This document shows positions 14,006-22,151 of a DNA stretch of 37,999 nt, piece after piece (the stretch's first letter is position 1; every line of letters starts with the position of its first letter). The notes beneath the pieces were generated by a model. It did no database searches. It saw only the letters and a program-made list of their open reading frames with translations, and was not told where the DNA came from. The position numbers and the translations under genes are program-made. The stretch spans positions 1-37,999 of the forward strand of contig JADFMT010000004.1 in assembly GCA_022563755.1 (NCBI GenBank), written 5' to 3'. The stretch is from Patescibacteria group bacterium. Lineage in GTDB: Bacteria > Patescibacteriota > Minisyncoccia > HO2-45-28.

Positions 14006-14494
14006 ATGCTAAAAAAAGGTTTTACATTACTTGAGACAATTGTGGCAATCGGCATTTTATCTTTAGCTATGACCGGTGTTTTCTCTTTAGCTTCATTGAG
14101 TATTCGATCTGCGTCGGTCTCATCAAATCAGACTATTGCTTTTTTCTTAGCTTCCGAAGCCATTGAATACATTAGAAATATTCGCGACAGCAACATTCTT
14201 GCAGGTAGCGGCTGGCTTACGGGTCTGGTTGCATGTCAAAGTGCGAATGGATGTTATGTGGATGTTATAAATGACATGATCATGGGGTGTGGCGCTGAAT
14301 GTCCTAAAATAAAATTTGATCCTATGGAGAAGTTTTACAATCATAGCATTGGCGGCGATACGTTGTTTACTCGCCAGATTCTTATCAGTAATGTTGCGCT
14401 TGACATTGAGGTGAAAGTAATCGTTGTCATGTCTTGGCAGCAGCGCACGCTTACCAGGACGTTCACGTTAGAAAATCATCTTTTTAACCGGTAG
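14006..14494 (+). CDS. Minor pilin / pseudopilin (GspI/PilV-type)
   Basis: A 162-residue protein with leader MLKKG and site G-FTLLETIVAIGILSLAM, Glu at +5. FFLASEAIEYIRNIRDSN is the segment usual for GspI/PilV-like proteins. Several cysteines (CQSANGCY, CGAECPK) could form disulfides. It is spaced 11 nt after the GspH-type gene and 5 nt before the GspJ-type gene. Likely role: minor pilin in fibre initiation. Confidence 0.85.
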   Translation: MLKKGFTLLETIVAIGILSLAMTGVFSLASLSIRSASVSSNQTIAFFLASEAIEYIRNIRDSNILAGSGWLTGLVACQSANGCYVDVINDMIMGCGAECPKIKFDPMEKFYNHSIGGDTLFTRQILISNVALDIEVKVIVVMSWQQRTLTRTFTLENHLFNR

Positions 14495-14499
14495 ACTTT

Positions 14500-14991
14500 A
14501 TGGGACCCGCGAACAAAGGATTTACCTTGCTCGAGATGATTGTATCGCTTTGGGTATTTAGCACTGTTATGTTGATATCTACTTCAGCGTTTTTGAGCCT
14601 GATTAGTGTGGAGCGCAGAGCTGCCGCGTTAGTAAATATACAGGATAATCTTCGTTTTGCCTTAGAAGTGATGGCAAAAGAGATTCGAACAGGAACCAAT
14701 TATAGTTCTCTTTCTCCGTTTACCTCTTTTTCTTTTACGAACGCAAAAGGAGAGAATGTTACTTATCAGCTGGATACTGTGAATAATCTTATAGAAAAAT
14801 CCACCGGAGGCGGCGCATTTTTGCCGTTAACTTCAAGCCAGATTGCAGTAAACCATCTTAGATTTGACGTCACAACGACCGGTCAGCCGTGGGTAACCAT
14901 AACGATGAAGGCAACGGCACAATTGCAAACTACTATCTTAGAGTTTAATTTACAAACTACGGTTTCGCAAAGAAAAATTGCAGCTCCATGA
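14500..14991 (+). CDS. Minor pilin / pseudopilin (GspJ/PilW-type)
   Basis: A 163-residue protein with site NKG-FTLLEMIVSLWVFSTVM, Glu at +5. VNIQDNLRFALEVMAKEIRTG is the characteristic GspJ/PilW stretch. The rest is beta-rich with no cysteine. Its stop overlaps the next start by 4 nt (ATGA), so the two are translationally coupled. Confidence 0.85.
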   Translation: MGPANKGFTLLEMIVSLWVFSTVMLISTSAFLSLISVERRAAALVNIQDNLRFALEVMAKEIRTGTNYSSLSPFTSFSFTNAKGENVTYQLDTVNNLIEKSTGGGAFLPLTSSQIAVNHLRFDVTTTGQPWVTITMKATAQLQTTILEFNLQTTVSQRKIAAP

Positions 14992-15467
14992 AAACAGGTT
15001 TTACACTTTTATTAACGCTTTTATTTGTATCCCTTACTTTGTCTATTGGACTGGGGGTTGCTACGCTGATTATTGGCGAGATTGGCTTGTCCGGAAGCGC
15101 TAGAGAATCACAACTTGCTTTTTATGCTGCGGATTCCGGTGTTGAGTGTGCGCTCTATTGGGACAAACCGCTCATCAATGAAAAATTTGCTACTTCTACG
15201 GGCCCTGGTTCAAATACCATCACGTGCGCGGGCAACAGTGTTAACGTTGGTGGATGGGATTCGTGTGTGCCGACGCCGTGCATCTCAGATGGAGAATCGA
15301 AGGGGGGCAGAAGTTCTTTTTTCTTGTCTTTTGGTTCAGGAAAACCCTGTGTTGATGTTACGGTTAAGAAAAATATCGATGCGACGACCGTTATTACTTC
15401 TTTAGGTCATAATACCTGTGTGAGTGGAGCCCGGCGGGTAGAGCGGGGACTTGAGGTGAGCTATTAA
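14988..15467 (+). CDS. PilX/GspK-like minor pilin lacking the +5 Glu
   Basis: A 159-residue protein with site KTG-FTLLLTLLFVSLTLSIGLG. The Gly at -1 is kept but the +5 Glu is Leu, as is known for GspK, whose missing Glu marks it as the tip subunit. SQLAFYAADSGVECALYWD is the PilX-like segment. Several cysteines are present. It would cap the GspI/J/K-like tip complex. Its stop overlaps the ligA start (TAATG), linking the pilus cluster to DNA ligase. Confidence 0.8.
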   Translation: MKTGFTLLLTLLFVSLTLSIGLGVATLIIGEIGLSGSARESQLAFYAADSGVECALYWDKPLINEKFATSTGPGSNTITCAGNSVNVGGWDSCVPTPCISDGESKGGRSSFFLSFGSGKPCVDVTVKKNIDATTVITSLGHNTCVSGARRVERGLEVSY

Positions 15468-17488
15468 TGGACAAGAAAGAAGCAAAAAAAAGAATATCCA
15501 AACTGAAGAAGGTGATTCATTATCACCGTTATTTATATCATGTCCGTGACCGGCAAGAGATTTCCGATGCAGTTCTGGACTCATTAAAGCACGAGCTAAA
15601 AAAACTTGAGGATCAATTTCCAGAATTGATTACTCCGGATTCTCCTACCCAGCGGGTGGGCGGTAAGGCACTGAGGGCATTTAAAAAAGTAAAGCATCGA
15701 GTCCCCATGCTTTCTTTGGAGGATGCATTCTCATCTGAAGAGATGCAGGATTGGTTGAGCCGTGGTGCCAAGATTGAATCTGCCACGAGCCGAGCCGAGC
15801 TTTTCTCAGAACTTAAATTTGACGGTCTGGCTTTGAGCTTGATTTACAAAAATGGAATTTTAGAGCGAGCCGCAACGCGAGGGAATGGTAATACTGGAGA
15901 AAACGTAACGCAGAACGTAAAAACCATTGAAGCGATTCCCTTGAAACTCGAGATCCACGCTCCGCTTTCGGAAGGAATGAAAAGTAAAGTAGGACATTTG
16001 CTTGAGCGCGGCCTCATCGAAATCAGGGGAGAGGTTATGATTACCAAAAAAGATTTTGAAAAAATTAATCGTAATCAAAAAAAAGAAGGCAAGCAAATCT
16101 ATGCGAATCCTCGAAACCTTGCCGCAGGCTCCGTTCGGCAACTGAACCCGGCGATTACCCGTTCGCGCCATCTTGATTTTTACGCGTATGGCATCTGGAC
16201 CGATGTAGGTCAAAAAAAACATTCCCAGGAACACGAAGTGTTAAGCACGTTAGGATTTAAAACCGATGCTCGGGCTCGTGTAATCGGCAGTCTTAAAGAA
16301 CTTTTTTCATTTCAAAAGAAAATCGCACGTGAGCGTTCTCGTTTTGATTACGAAGTAGATGGTATTGTGGTTGTTATCAATGATAATGCGCTTTTCAAAA
16401 AACTCGGCATAGTAGGAAAAGCTCCCCGGGGTTCTATTGCGTTTAAATTTACACCTAAAGAGGCAACGACCATTATTGAAGATATTATCCTGCAAGTGGG
16501 TCGTACCGGTGCTCTCACGCCGGTTGCAAAATTACGTTCCGTCAAGATCGGCGGTGTTGCCGTAAGTCGGGCGACGCTTCATAATGAGGATGAGATTCGG
16601 AGATTGGACGCGCGAATTGGTGATACCGTAGTGGTCGGTCGAGCGGGCGACGTGATTCCAGACATTCGAAAAGTGATTAAAGAGTTGAGGCCGCCCAGGG
16701 CTAAAATTTTTCATATGCCCAGAAGATGCCCGGTCTGCAATTCCATTTTAGTCCAGGGAGGCGTGATTTTACGATGCAAAAATCGCGAGTGTCCTGCTAG
16801 GCATCGCGAAGCCCTGTGTCACTTTGTTTCAAAAAAAACGTTTGATATTGATGGGCTCGGCCCAAAAATTATTGACGCACTTTTAGATAATGGTCTCATC
16901 CAAGACGCGGCCGATCTTTTTGAGCTTAAAGAAGGTGACTTAGCTCCTCTTGAGCGTTTTGGTGAAAAATCAGCAAAAAATTTAGTCAGGTCCATTCAAT
17001 CCCGACGATCCATTTCGCTCGCGAAATTTATCTTTAGTTTAGGTATTTTGCATGCGGGAGAGGAGACAACGATTGATTTAGCCGAACATTTTGGATCTCT
17101 GCAGTCCCTCGGGCGCGCTACGAAAGAAGAGTTGGAGAACGTTCTCAATATCGGGGAGGTTGTTGCTAAAAGTATTGTCGAATGGTTTGAAAGTGAGCAG
17201 AATCAAAAGTTTTTAAAAAAACTTTTGAAATATGTTACGGTTAAATCTCCCAAAAAAATAAAAGGTAAACTCGTAGGGAGGACATTTGTATTGACCGGTG
17301 GACTCGAATCTCTGACGCGCGACGAGGCAAAAGATCGTATTCGTGAGGCGGGTGGCGATGTTTCCGAGACGGTTTCAAAAAACACGGATTTTGTTGTGAT
17401 TGGCTCGGAGCCGGGCTCAAAATTGGACGACGCAAAGAGGTTGGGCGTAAAAATTATTGATAAAAAAACATTTCTAAAAATGGTATGA
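15467..17488 (+). CDS. ligA: NAD+-dependent DNA ligase LigA
   Basis: A 673-residue protein of full normal length. Domain Ia is at about 1-70 (HYHRYLYHVRDRQEISDA). The adenylation domain has catalytic K117 in ELKFDGLALSL, followed by the OB fold. The four-Cys zinc finger CPVCNSI...RCKNRECPARH is at about 420-445. Helix-hairpin-helix repeats follow, then a C-terminal BRCT domain (about 595-673). It seals nicks in replication and repair using NAD+. The start overlaps the minor pilin stop and the stop overlaps gatC by 4 nt (ATGA), so it may depend on the pilus transcript. Confidence 0.97.
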   Translation: MDKKEAKKRISKLKKVIHYHRYLYHVRDRQEISDAVLDSLKHELKKLEDQFPELITPDSPTQRVGGKALRAFKKVKHRVPMLSLEDAFSSEEMQDWLSRGAKIESATSRAELFSELKFDGLALSLIYKNGILERAATRGNGNTGENVTQNVKTIEAIPLKLEIHAPLSEGMKSKVGHLLERGLIEIRGEVMITKKDFEKINRNQKKEGKQIYANPRNLAAGSVRQLNPAITRSRHLDFYAYGIWTDVGQKKHSQEHEVLSTLGFKTDARARVIGSLKELFSFQKKIARERSRFDYEVDGIVVVINDNALFKKLGIVGKAPRGSIAFKFTPKEATTIIEDIILQVGRTGALTPVAKLRSVKIGGVAVSRATLHNEDEIRRLDARIGDTVVVGRAGDVIPDIRKVIKELRPPRAKIFHMPRRCPVCNSILVQGGVILRCKNRECPARHREALCHFVSKKTFDIDGLGPKIIDALLDNGLIQDAADLFELKEGDLAPLERFGEKSAKNLVRSIQSRRSISLAKFIFSLGILHAGEETTIDLAEHFGSLQSLGRATKEELENVLNIGEVVAKSIVEWFESEQNQKFLKKLLKYVTVKSPKKIKGKLVGRTFVLTGGLESLTRDEAKDRIREAGGDVSETVSKNTDFVVIGSEPGSKLDDAKRLGVKIIDKKTFLKMV

Positions 17489-17769
17489 TTTCTCCAAAAG
17501 AGGTTCAAAAAATAGCCCAACTCGCCCGGATTGAGCTTGCACCCGGCGAGGAAGAAAAACTTTCGAAAGACCTCGAGAGTATTTTACGTTATATGGATAG
17601 TATAGCAGAAGTCGCAGTTGAGGATATTGAAGAATCAATGCATACCGTCCAAGTCAATGTTTTTCGAAGCGATCGCAAAGTAGAGAAGTTTGATGACGCA
17701 GCGCCTTTGGTAGCACCTGCTCCTCGCAAAGAAAAAGGATTTATTAAAGTGAAAAAGATCATCGGATGA
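17485..17769 (+). CDS. gatC: Asp/Glu-tRNA amidotransferase subunit GatC
   Basis: A 94-residue protein: KEVQKIAQLARIELAPGEEEKL, LESILRYMDSIAEVAVEDIE and a C-terminal belt that wraps GatA, all typical. GatC stabilises GatA within GatCAB, which converts misacylated Glu-tRNAGln and/or Asp-tRNAAsn to the amide forms. Both ends overlap neighbours by 4 nt. gatB is not in the window and must be elsewhere. Confidence 0.95.
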   Translation: MISPKEVQKIAQLARIELAPGEEEKLSKDLESILRYMDSIAEVAVEDIEESMHTVQVNVFRSDRKVEKFDDAAPLVAPAPRKEKGFIKVKKIIG

Positions 17770-19211
17770 CCATCATCAATCTAGGAGATTTAACCATTGA
17801 ATCTGCGCGCAGCCTTTTGCATGAAGGAAAGATTTCGGCGCGGGAACTTACGAGTATTTATCAGGAAGAAATTAACACAAAAAACCCGGAGCTTAATGCC
17901 TATCTTGAAGTTTTTGATGACACGTTCGCAGAGGCAAAAGAAATAGACGAACGCTTACGAAGCGGGGAGGCGCCCAGAGCACTTGAGGGAATCCCGTTTG
18001 CCATTAAAGATAACATTTTGATCAAAGACCGAATATGTTCCGCTGCTTCTCGTATCCTTGAGAATTATCAGGCATCATACGATGCTTTTGTGATAAAAAA
18101 ACTTCGTGAGGCAGGTGCGCTTTTTTTGGGCCGCACGAATATGGACGAATTTGCGATGGGTTCCTCAACTGAGAATTCTGCATTTGGCGCGACTAAAAAT
18201 CCATATGACCCGTCACGCGTTCCTGGAGGTTCGTCCGGCGGGTCAGCCGTTTCGGTTGCATCAAACTTGGCGCTTGCGGCTTTGGGTTCAGACACGGGCG
18301 GCTCAATTCGACAACCCGCTGGATTTTGCGGTGTCGTTGGGCTCAAGCCAACCTATGGCGCTGTTTCTCGAAGTGGACTTATTGCAATGGCTTCTTCTTT
18401 GGATCAAATTGGGCCGATTGCAAAGACTGTGCGGGACGCTGAGCTGATCTTTGATGTGATTAAGGGCAAAGACCTGCTGGATTCTACTTCGGTCCAATAC
18501 CAACCTCAAATCCCAAATCTAAAATCTAAAAAATTAAGAGTCGGGGTTCCTAAGGAATATTTTTCCGTCAAAGGCGGAGAAGGAATCGATAAAGATGTTT
18601 TAGGAGTGATCAATAAAGCAATCGAAACTCTTCGTGGCCTCGGGCACGAAATAAAAGAAGTATCGTTACCGCACACGCCGTACGCGCTTAGCTGTTACTA
18701 TATTATTGCACCGGCTGAAATCTCGGCTAATTTAGCGCGCTATGACGGCGTTCGGTACGGTCTTTATAAAGAGGGTAAAAATGTCATTGAGGAGTATTTT
18801 AAAACGCGGGCGGCCGGTTTGGGCGAGGAAGTAAGGCGACGCATTATTCTAGGCACCTATGTGCTATCGGCCGGATATTATGAGGCGTATTATGGGCGCG
18901 CAAGCAAGGTTCGGAGCTTGATTAAAAAAGATTTTGAAAATGTTTTTCGCGAAGTTGATCTTTTAATAACGCCCATATCTCCAAAGCCCGCCTTTAAGAT
19001 TGGTGAGAAAATTGATGATCCTTTGTCTATGTATTTGGAGGATATTTTTCTGGTAACCGCAAATTTAGCAGGCGTACCCGCCCTCTCGCTACCTTTTGGA
19101 CAGGTAGATAGGGGTGGCGTGTCTTTACCCGTCGGCATTCAGTTGATCGCCTCCTGGTTTAGCGAATCTATACTTTTTGAAGCCGGAAAAATCTTAGAAT
19201 CTCATCGTTAA
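17766..19211 (+). CDS. gatA: Asp/Glu-tRNA amidotransferase subunit GatA
   Basis: A 481-residue amidase-signature protein. The Ser-cisSer-Lys triad is visible as K81 (IPFAIKDN), S156 (PGGSSGGSA) and S180 (GSDTGGSIRQP). GatA hydrolyses glutamine and feeds ammonia to GatB. Length is normal. Start ATG overlaps the gatC stop. The gene ends 1 nt before a convergent hydrolase gene, with a shared hairpin over the junction. Confidence 0.97.
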   Translation: MTIINLGDLTIESARSLLHEGKISARELTSIYQEEINTKNPELNAYLEVFDDTFAEAKEIDERLRSGEAPRALEGIPFAIKDNILIKDRICSAASRILENYQASYDAFVIKKLREAGALFLGRTNMDEFAMGSSTENSAFGATKNPYDPSRVPGGSSGGSAVSVASNLALAALGSDTGGSIRQPAGFCGVVGLKPTYGAVSRSGLIAMASSLDQIGPIAKTVRDAELIFDVIKGKDLLDSTSVQYQPQIPNLKSKKLRVGVPKEYFSVKGGEGIDKDVLGVINKAIETLRGLGHEIKEVSLPHTPYALSCYYIIAPAEISANLARYDGVRYGLYKEGKNVIEEYFKTRAAGLGEEVRRRIILGTYVLSAGYYEAYYGRASKVRSLIKKDFENVFREVDLLITPISPKPAFKIGEKIDDPLSMYLEDIFLVTANLAGVPALSLPFGQVDRGGVSLPVGIQLIASWFSESILFEAGKILESHR

Positions 19212-19227
19212 CTCAGAGATTCTTTTC
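19196..19227. terminator. Possible bidirectional terminator between convergent genes
   Basis: AGAATCTC (19196-19203) pairs with GAGATTCT (19216-19223), followed by TTT. It overlaps the gatA stop and the end of the convergent hydrolase gene. Confidence 0.4.
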
Positions 19228-20121
19228 AAAAAATTCTTGAATTCGTTTTTGGTATGTTTCACCAAATTGGCCGTGTACAAGTTCTTCCCCGAACCAAAAT
19301 TCTGCTTTTGGGTTATCCTTCAGCGCCTCTTGTAAGAGGAGCGCGTGCGAGAACGGTATCAACTCATCGGTTTTTGAGTGGATGATAAGAACCGGAATCT
19401 GAAGGTTTTTTGCGCCCTTGACTGGCGAGACGTCTTTGGGATCAAACCCAAAAAATAGCCATGCCCAGAGGCGCGTGAGAGAACCGAGCGGTTCTCTGAG
19501 AAACGGTACTCGGTAAAGCTCTCTTCCCATCAAATCCAGTCGCGCATAGCTGGATTCAGAGACGATTGCTTTAATCTCTGGCGCCTGAGGAGCGGTCATG
19601 AGAGCAACAGCTCCTCCCATAGAAAATCCCCATACTCCTACTTCGTGGACTCTGCGCGACCTCAAAAATCGAAGGGCTGCAAGTAAATCTTCAGTTTCTT
19701 TTGCGCCCGCCGTGCTGTAGCGGCCGCCTGACTCGCCCAAATAGCGAAAATCAAACAGAAACAGGTTGTAGGTTTTTACCAGGTGGATGAATCCCGGTAA
19801 AATATTTCCTTTGTCTGCCGGATATCCATGCAGCAAAATGATTGTTTTGATATCTTTATTTTGGCGAAGGACCTGTTCCGCACCAAGCTTGCTTTGGTGC
19901 GGGATAAACCATCCTTTAATCAAAATGTCATCTGTGGTTGTGAAGGAAACGGCCTCATACTCGAGACCTAAATCCTTTGGGGTGAGGTTGGAGATGAATC
20001 GTGGTGGTTTGATGGCAATATAAAAACCCCAGACTGAACTGAAGAGAAAGAAAAATAGGATCGAAAAAAGAATAACCAGAAAGATATTCATAATGGTTTT
20101 TGACGATTTTTCTATTGGCAT
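19213..20121 (-). CDS. Membrane-anchored alpha/beta hydrolase (S33-like)
   Basis: A 302-residue protein: N-terminal signal anchor (about residues 10-32), then an alpha/beta hydrolase. The oxyanion motif is ILLHGYPADKGN, the nucleophile elbow VWGFSMGGAVALM (GxSxG), the acid in HSKTDELIPFSH and the base in ELVHGQFGE. It probably acts on the outer face of the membrane; the substrate is unknown. On the minus strand TATACT lies about 5 nt before the ATG, so the mRNA is probably leaderless. It is a lone gene between gatA and an unrelated plus-strand gene. Confidence 0.85.
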   Translation of the reverse strand: MPIEKSSKTIMNIFLVILFSILFFFLFSSVWGFYIAIKPPRFISNLTPKDLGLEYEAVSFTTTDDILIKGWFIPHQSKLGAEQVLRQNKDIKTIILLHGYPADKGNILPGFIHLVKTYNLFLFDFRYLGESGGRYSTAGAKETEDLLAALRFLRSRRVHEVGVWGFSMGGAVALMTAPQAPEIKAIVSESSYARLDLMGRELYRVPFLREPLGSLTRLWAWLFFGFDPKDVSPVKGAKNLQIPVLIIHSKTDELIPFSHALLLQEALKDNPKAEFWFGEELVHGQFGETYQKRIQEFFEKNL

Positions 20122-20287
20122 TTATAAGTATATAATAAATGAGATTTGATGTTTTGTATATACATTATATTTTCAAGTGATTCCAGGTTATTGAAGTATA
20201 ATAAAATATTGACGCAGAAGAACCCGTTATGTTACCTTTTAGATAGATTCGTAGCATTTTGAAAACCAGCATCTTTTGGAGGCGTAT

Positions 20288-20899
20288 ATGGATACTCTCA
20301 TATTCATATTCTTAGGGTTTCTTTTACCCGTTTTTGGCCCCATCGTTATTTTTATGGTAGTACTCTTTTCGATAATGGCGACCATTTCTAGATATCAGAA
20401 ACGTGCCTTGCGGAAAAAAACCCAAAAAGAGTTGACAGAAGAATTAGAGCTTGCGTTTTCAGAGGAACGTCCAGAACTGGATAAGGAACGTGGAGTTCGT
20501 GCAGTAAAGAAAGCTTTAAGTGACCTAAATGACCGTATGATCTATGTCATGTTCAGTCGTTCAGACCAAGGCGGTGGCCGAGTAATGGCATATTCGCTTG
20601 AACAACTTCTTTCAGTGCCTGATAATCGCTGCTGGAGTTGGTTTTTTAGCATTGACCTTGAAAAAGGTATTTGGAGCTGGAAAGATCAGACGTTCCAGAT
20701 CGGTCAGTGTTTGACCTGGGTTCAAGTTGAAGATGATTGGGGAGTGTGGGGCGTTTATGACCTTTCTGATGCTCGAGATGTGAACGCGCTTTTGCAGGAT
20801 GCTCAAACCCTGATGCAACCTCAACTGCCGCATATTTTTAACCATTGCTTGCCAAAGATTTCTTCCAGATTTCATTCCCGAGCAGTTTTAGGAGGATAA
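20288..20899 (+). CDS. Unknown membrane-anchored protein, tryptophan-rich
   Basis: 203 residues; I do not recognise the family. One long or two short membrane helices occupy residues 1-32, then a basic stretch, a charged helix (KKTQKELTEELELAFSEERPELDKERG) and a domain rich in Trp (CWSWFF, GIWSWKDQ, TWVQVEDDWGVWGVYD). The start is set by a strong GGAGG at 20278-20282, 5 nt before the ATG. An in-frame TTG at 20276 is rejected because it would overlap that site. The clear Shine-Dalgarno differs from the neighbouring core genes. A good terminator follows at 20932-20963. Confidence 0.65.
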   Translation: MDTLIFIFLGFLLPVFGPIVIFMVVLFSIMATISRYQKRALRKKTQKELTEELELAFSEERPELDKERGVRAVKKALSDLNDRMIYVMFSRSDQGGGRVMAYSLEQLLSVPDNRCWSWFFSIDLEKGIWSWKDQTFQIGQCLTWVQVEDDWGVWGVYDLSDARDVNALLQDAQTLMQPQLPHIFNHCLPKISSRFHSRAVLGG

Positions 20900-20931
20900 T
20901 AGTTTAGTCCTTACGCACGAGGTCAAATGAT

Positions 20932-20963
20932 TGACTCACGCATAATGTGTGAGTCATTTTTTT
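20932..20963 (+). terminator. Intrinsic terminator
   Basis: TGACTCAC (20932-20939) pairs perfectly with GTGAGTCA (20949-20956), then TTTTTTT. It ends the preceding monocistronic gene. Confidence 0.85.
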
Positions 20964-20985
20964 AACTAGACCCAAATGTATATTA

Positions 20986-21519
20986 TTAATTTAATTCTGA
21001 ACCCTGAGAAAGGTTAATGGCATTATTGATTGAGCCGTTTTGGAAGTAATAGGTTTTTCCTTCGTCGTCTCGCAAAATCGTTGAGCGTATGGTAATTTTC
21101 ACAACCGTTCCTTCAGCCCCTCCGATTTTTACCCTATCTCCAATCCCATATTGATTTTCGATCAAGATATAAAGACCCGAGACAAAGTCCTTTACTAAGG
21201 ATTGCGTACCAAAGCCGATCGCAAGACCAATAATTCCTGCGCCCGCAAGAATGGGTCGGATATCTATCCCGAAAAGAGATAGAATCATGAGGAAGATAAT
21301 AATGTAGATAACAACGTTACCGGTCGCGATAATAATATGACCAAGGGTTTCTGCCCGCTTTTTAATTTTTTCATCTTCTTTATGATCGGTAAGCTTGATC
21401 AAGTGTTTAACCACTCTTTTCAAAATCCCCTTACCCAGAAAAAACAAAACAGCAATCCAGATAACATCCTTACCATACGTTTTGACCATCGTGAGTACGA
21501 ATGATTGCAAGTTTTCCAT
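20986..21519 (-). CDS. Small MscS-type mechanosensitive channel
   Basis: A 177-residue protein. N-terminal helix at about 16-32, second at about 65-88, then the pore helix and beta domain LAGAGIIGLAIGFGTQSLVKDF...GDRVKIGGAEGTVVKITIRST, diagnostic for MscS. The protein stops after the beta domain (FQNGSINNAINLS), so the C-terminal cage domain of E. coli MscS is missing; short forms like this exist. It would relieve osmotic pressure. A promoter TTGCCA-N16-TATAGT on the minus strand ends 8 nt before the ATG. Confidence 0.92.
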   Translation of the reverse strand: MENLQSFVLTMVKTYGKDVIWIAVLFFLGKGILKRVVKHLIKLTDHKEDEKIKKRAETLGHIIIATGNVVIYIIIFLMILSLFGIDIRPILAGAGIIGLAIGFGTQSLVKDFVSGLYILIENQYGIGDRVKIGGAEGTVVKITIRSTILRDDEGKTYYFQNGSINNAINLSQGSELN

Positions 21520-21527
21520 ATGTTGGC

Positions 21528-21555
21528 ACTATATCATTTTACATCTTTATGGCAA
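21528..21555 (-). promoter_or_regulatory. Promoter of the MscS-type channel gene
   Basis: Minus strand: TTGCCA (21555-21550), 16 nt, TATAGT (21533-21528), 8 nt, ATG at 21519. A leaderless or near-leaderless message is predicted. Confidence 0.6.
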
Positions 21556-21576
21556 GTTCACTATATTTATCCAAAC

Positions 21577-21597
21577 AAAAAAACCAGATCAAACTGG
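21577..21597 (-). terminator. Terminator of tRNA-fMet
   Basis: On the minus strand CCAG (21597-21594) and CTGG (21587-21584) form a short stem, followed by TTTTTTT (21583-21577). It lies 26 nt after the tRNA. Confidence 0.5.
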
Positions 21598-21622
21598 GAT
21601 AATTGAGATTTATTTTTTTGAG

Positions 21623-21696
21623 TAGCGGGGGCGGGATTTGAACCCACGACCTCAAGGTTATGAGCCTTGCGAGCTACCAGACTGCTCCACCCCGCA
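21623..21696 (-). tRNA. Initiator tRNA-Met (CAT anticodon)
   Basis: A 74-nt gene with the D-arm TGGAGCAGTCTGGTAGCTCG and T-arm GGTTCAAATCC of bacterial initiators. Positions 1 and 72 are U and U, unpaired as required for formylation. The anticodon stem CAAGG/CCTTG keeps only two of the usual three G-C pairs next to the loop. CCA is not encoded. Confidence 0.92.
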
Positions 21697-21732
21697 ATAA
21701 TCGAAATTCAGATATTATTATAATTCAAATTA

Positions 21733-21760
21733 TTGATTTTTGCAAATATTCGTTTAAAAT
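21733..21760 (+). promoter_or_regulatory. Promoter of tRNA-Met/tRNA-Asp
   Basis: TTGATT (21733-21738), 16 nt, TAAAAT (21755-21760), 10 nt before the tRNA 5' end. It may also drive the tRNA-Asp and the mini-element genes behind it. Confidence 0.55.
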
Positions 21761-21770
21761 AATATCATTA

Positions 21771-21842
21771 GCCAGTGTAGTTCAATGGTTAGAACGAGGG
21801 AATCATAACCCCTAGACAGAGGTTCAATTCCTCTCACTGGCA
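21771..21842 (+). tRNA. tRNA with CAT anticodon (elongator Met, or Ile2)
   Basis: Acceptor GCCAGTG pairs fully with CACTGGC, so it is not an initiator. Anticodon loop ATCATAA. T-arm GGTTCAATTCC. Met and lysidine-modified Ile2 cannot be separated from sequence alone. CCA is not encoded. The last 18 bases from AATTCC onward recur at 22027-22044. Confidence 0.9.
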
Positions 21843-22044
21843 CAGGGAGAGGAATTGAACCTTCGAAAGGGGGTGCCAGACGCGAGGCTCTTTCGCAAAG
21901 CGAAAAGCCCCGTCTCCGGGGAAAACTGTAGTTTTCCCCGCGGCGGAAAACAGTGAGCGAAGCGAGCGCTAGAAACCGAGGGGTTTCTAGGGAGCGGTAG
22001 CGACAGGGTCTAGGAGCAAAGCGACGAATTCCTCTCACTGGCAC
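21843..22044 (+). mobile_element. ~200-bp tRNA-derived insertion with stacked hairpins
   Basis: The 18 bp AATTCCTCTCACTGGCAC at the tRNA-Met end (21826-21843) recur at 22027-22044. Inside, a reversed T-arm-like GAATTGAACC (21852-21861) stands at the left. Hairpins follow: GGCTctTTCGC/GCGAAaAGCC, GGGGAAAAC/GTTTTCCCC (21918-21926/21931-21939) and CTAGAAACC/GGTTTCTAG (21969-21977/21982-21990). The motif GGAGC-N2/3-AGCGAC occurs twice (21991-22004, 22013-22025) and once at 1250-1262. No plausible ORF. Reversed T-arm on the left and forward T-arm on the right match the element at 1212-1320. Confidence 0.6.
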
Positions 22045-22058
22045 TGAAAATTAAATAC

Positions 22059-22133
22059 GCGGGTGTAGTGTAGCCTGGTTAACATGCCTCCCTGTCACGG
22101 AGGAGATCGCCGGTTCAAATCCGGTCGCCCGCG
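22059..22133 (+). tRNA. tRNA-Asp (GTC anticodon)
   Basis: Acceptor GCGGGTG/CGCCCGC, anticodon loop CTGTCAC, T-arm CGGTTCAAATCCG, discriminator G at 22133. CCA is not encoded. Its 3' part is the left end of a 48-bp direct repeat, so it served as an attachment site. Confidence 0.95.
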
Positions 22134-22151
22134 CTTTGTAAAATTCGGTAC
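22104..22151 (+). repeat. attL-like 48-bp direct repeat
   Basis: From AGATCGCCGG inside tRNA-Asp to GGTAC just before the ATG at 22152. Identical over all 48 bp to 23270-23317. Thirty bases belong to the tRNA and 18 to its flank. Confidence 0.9.
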
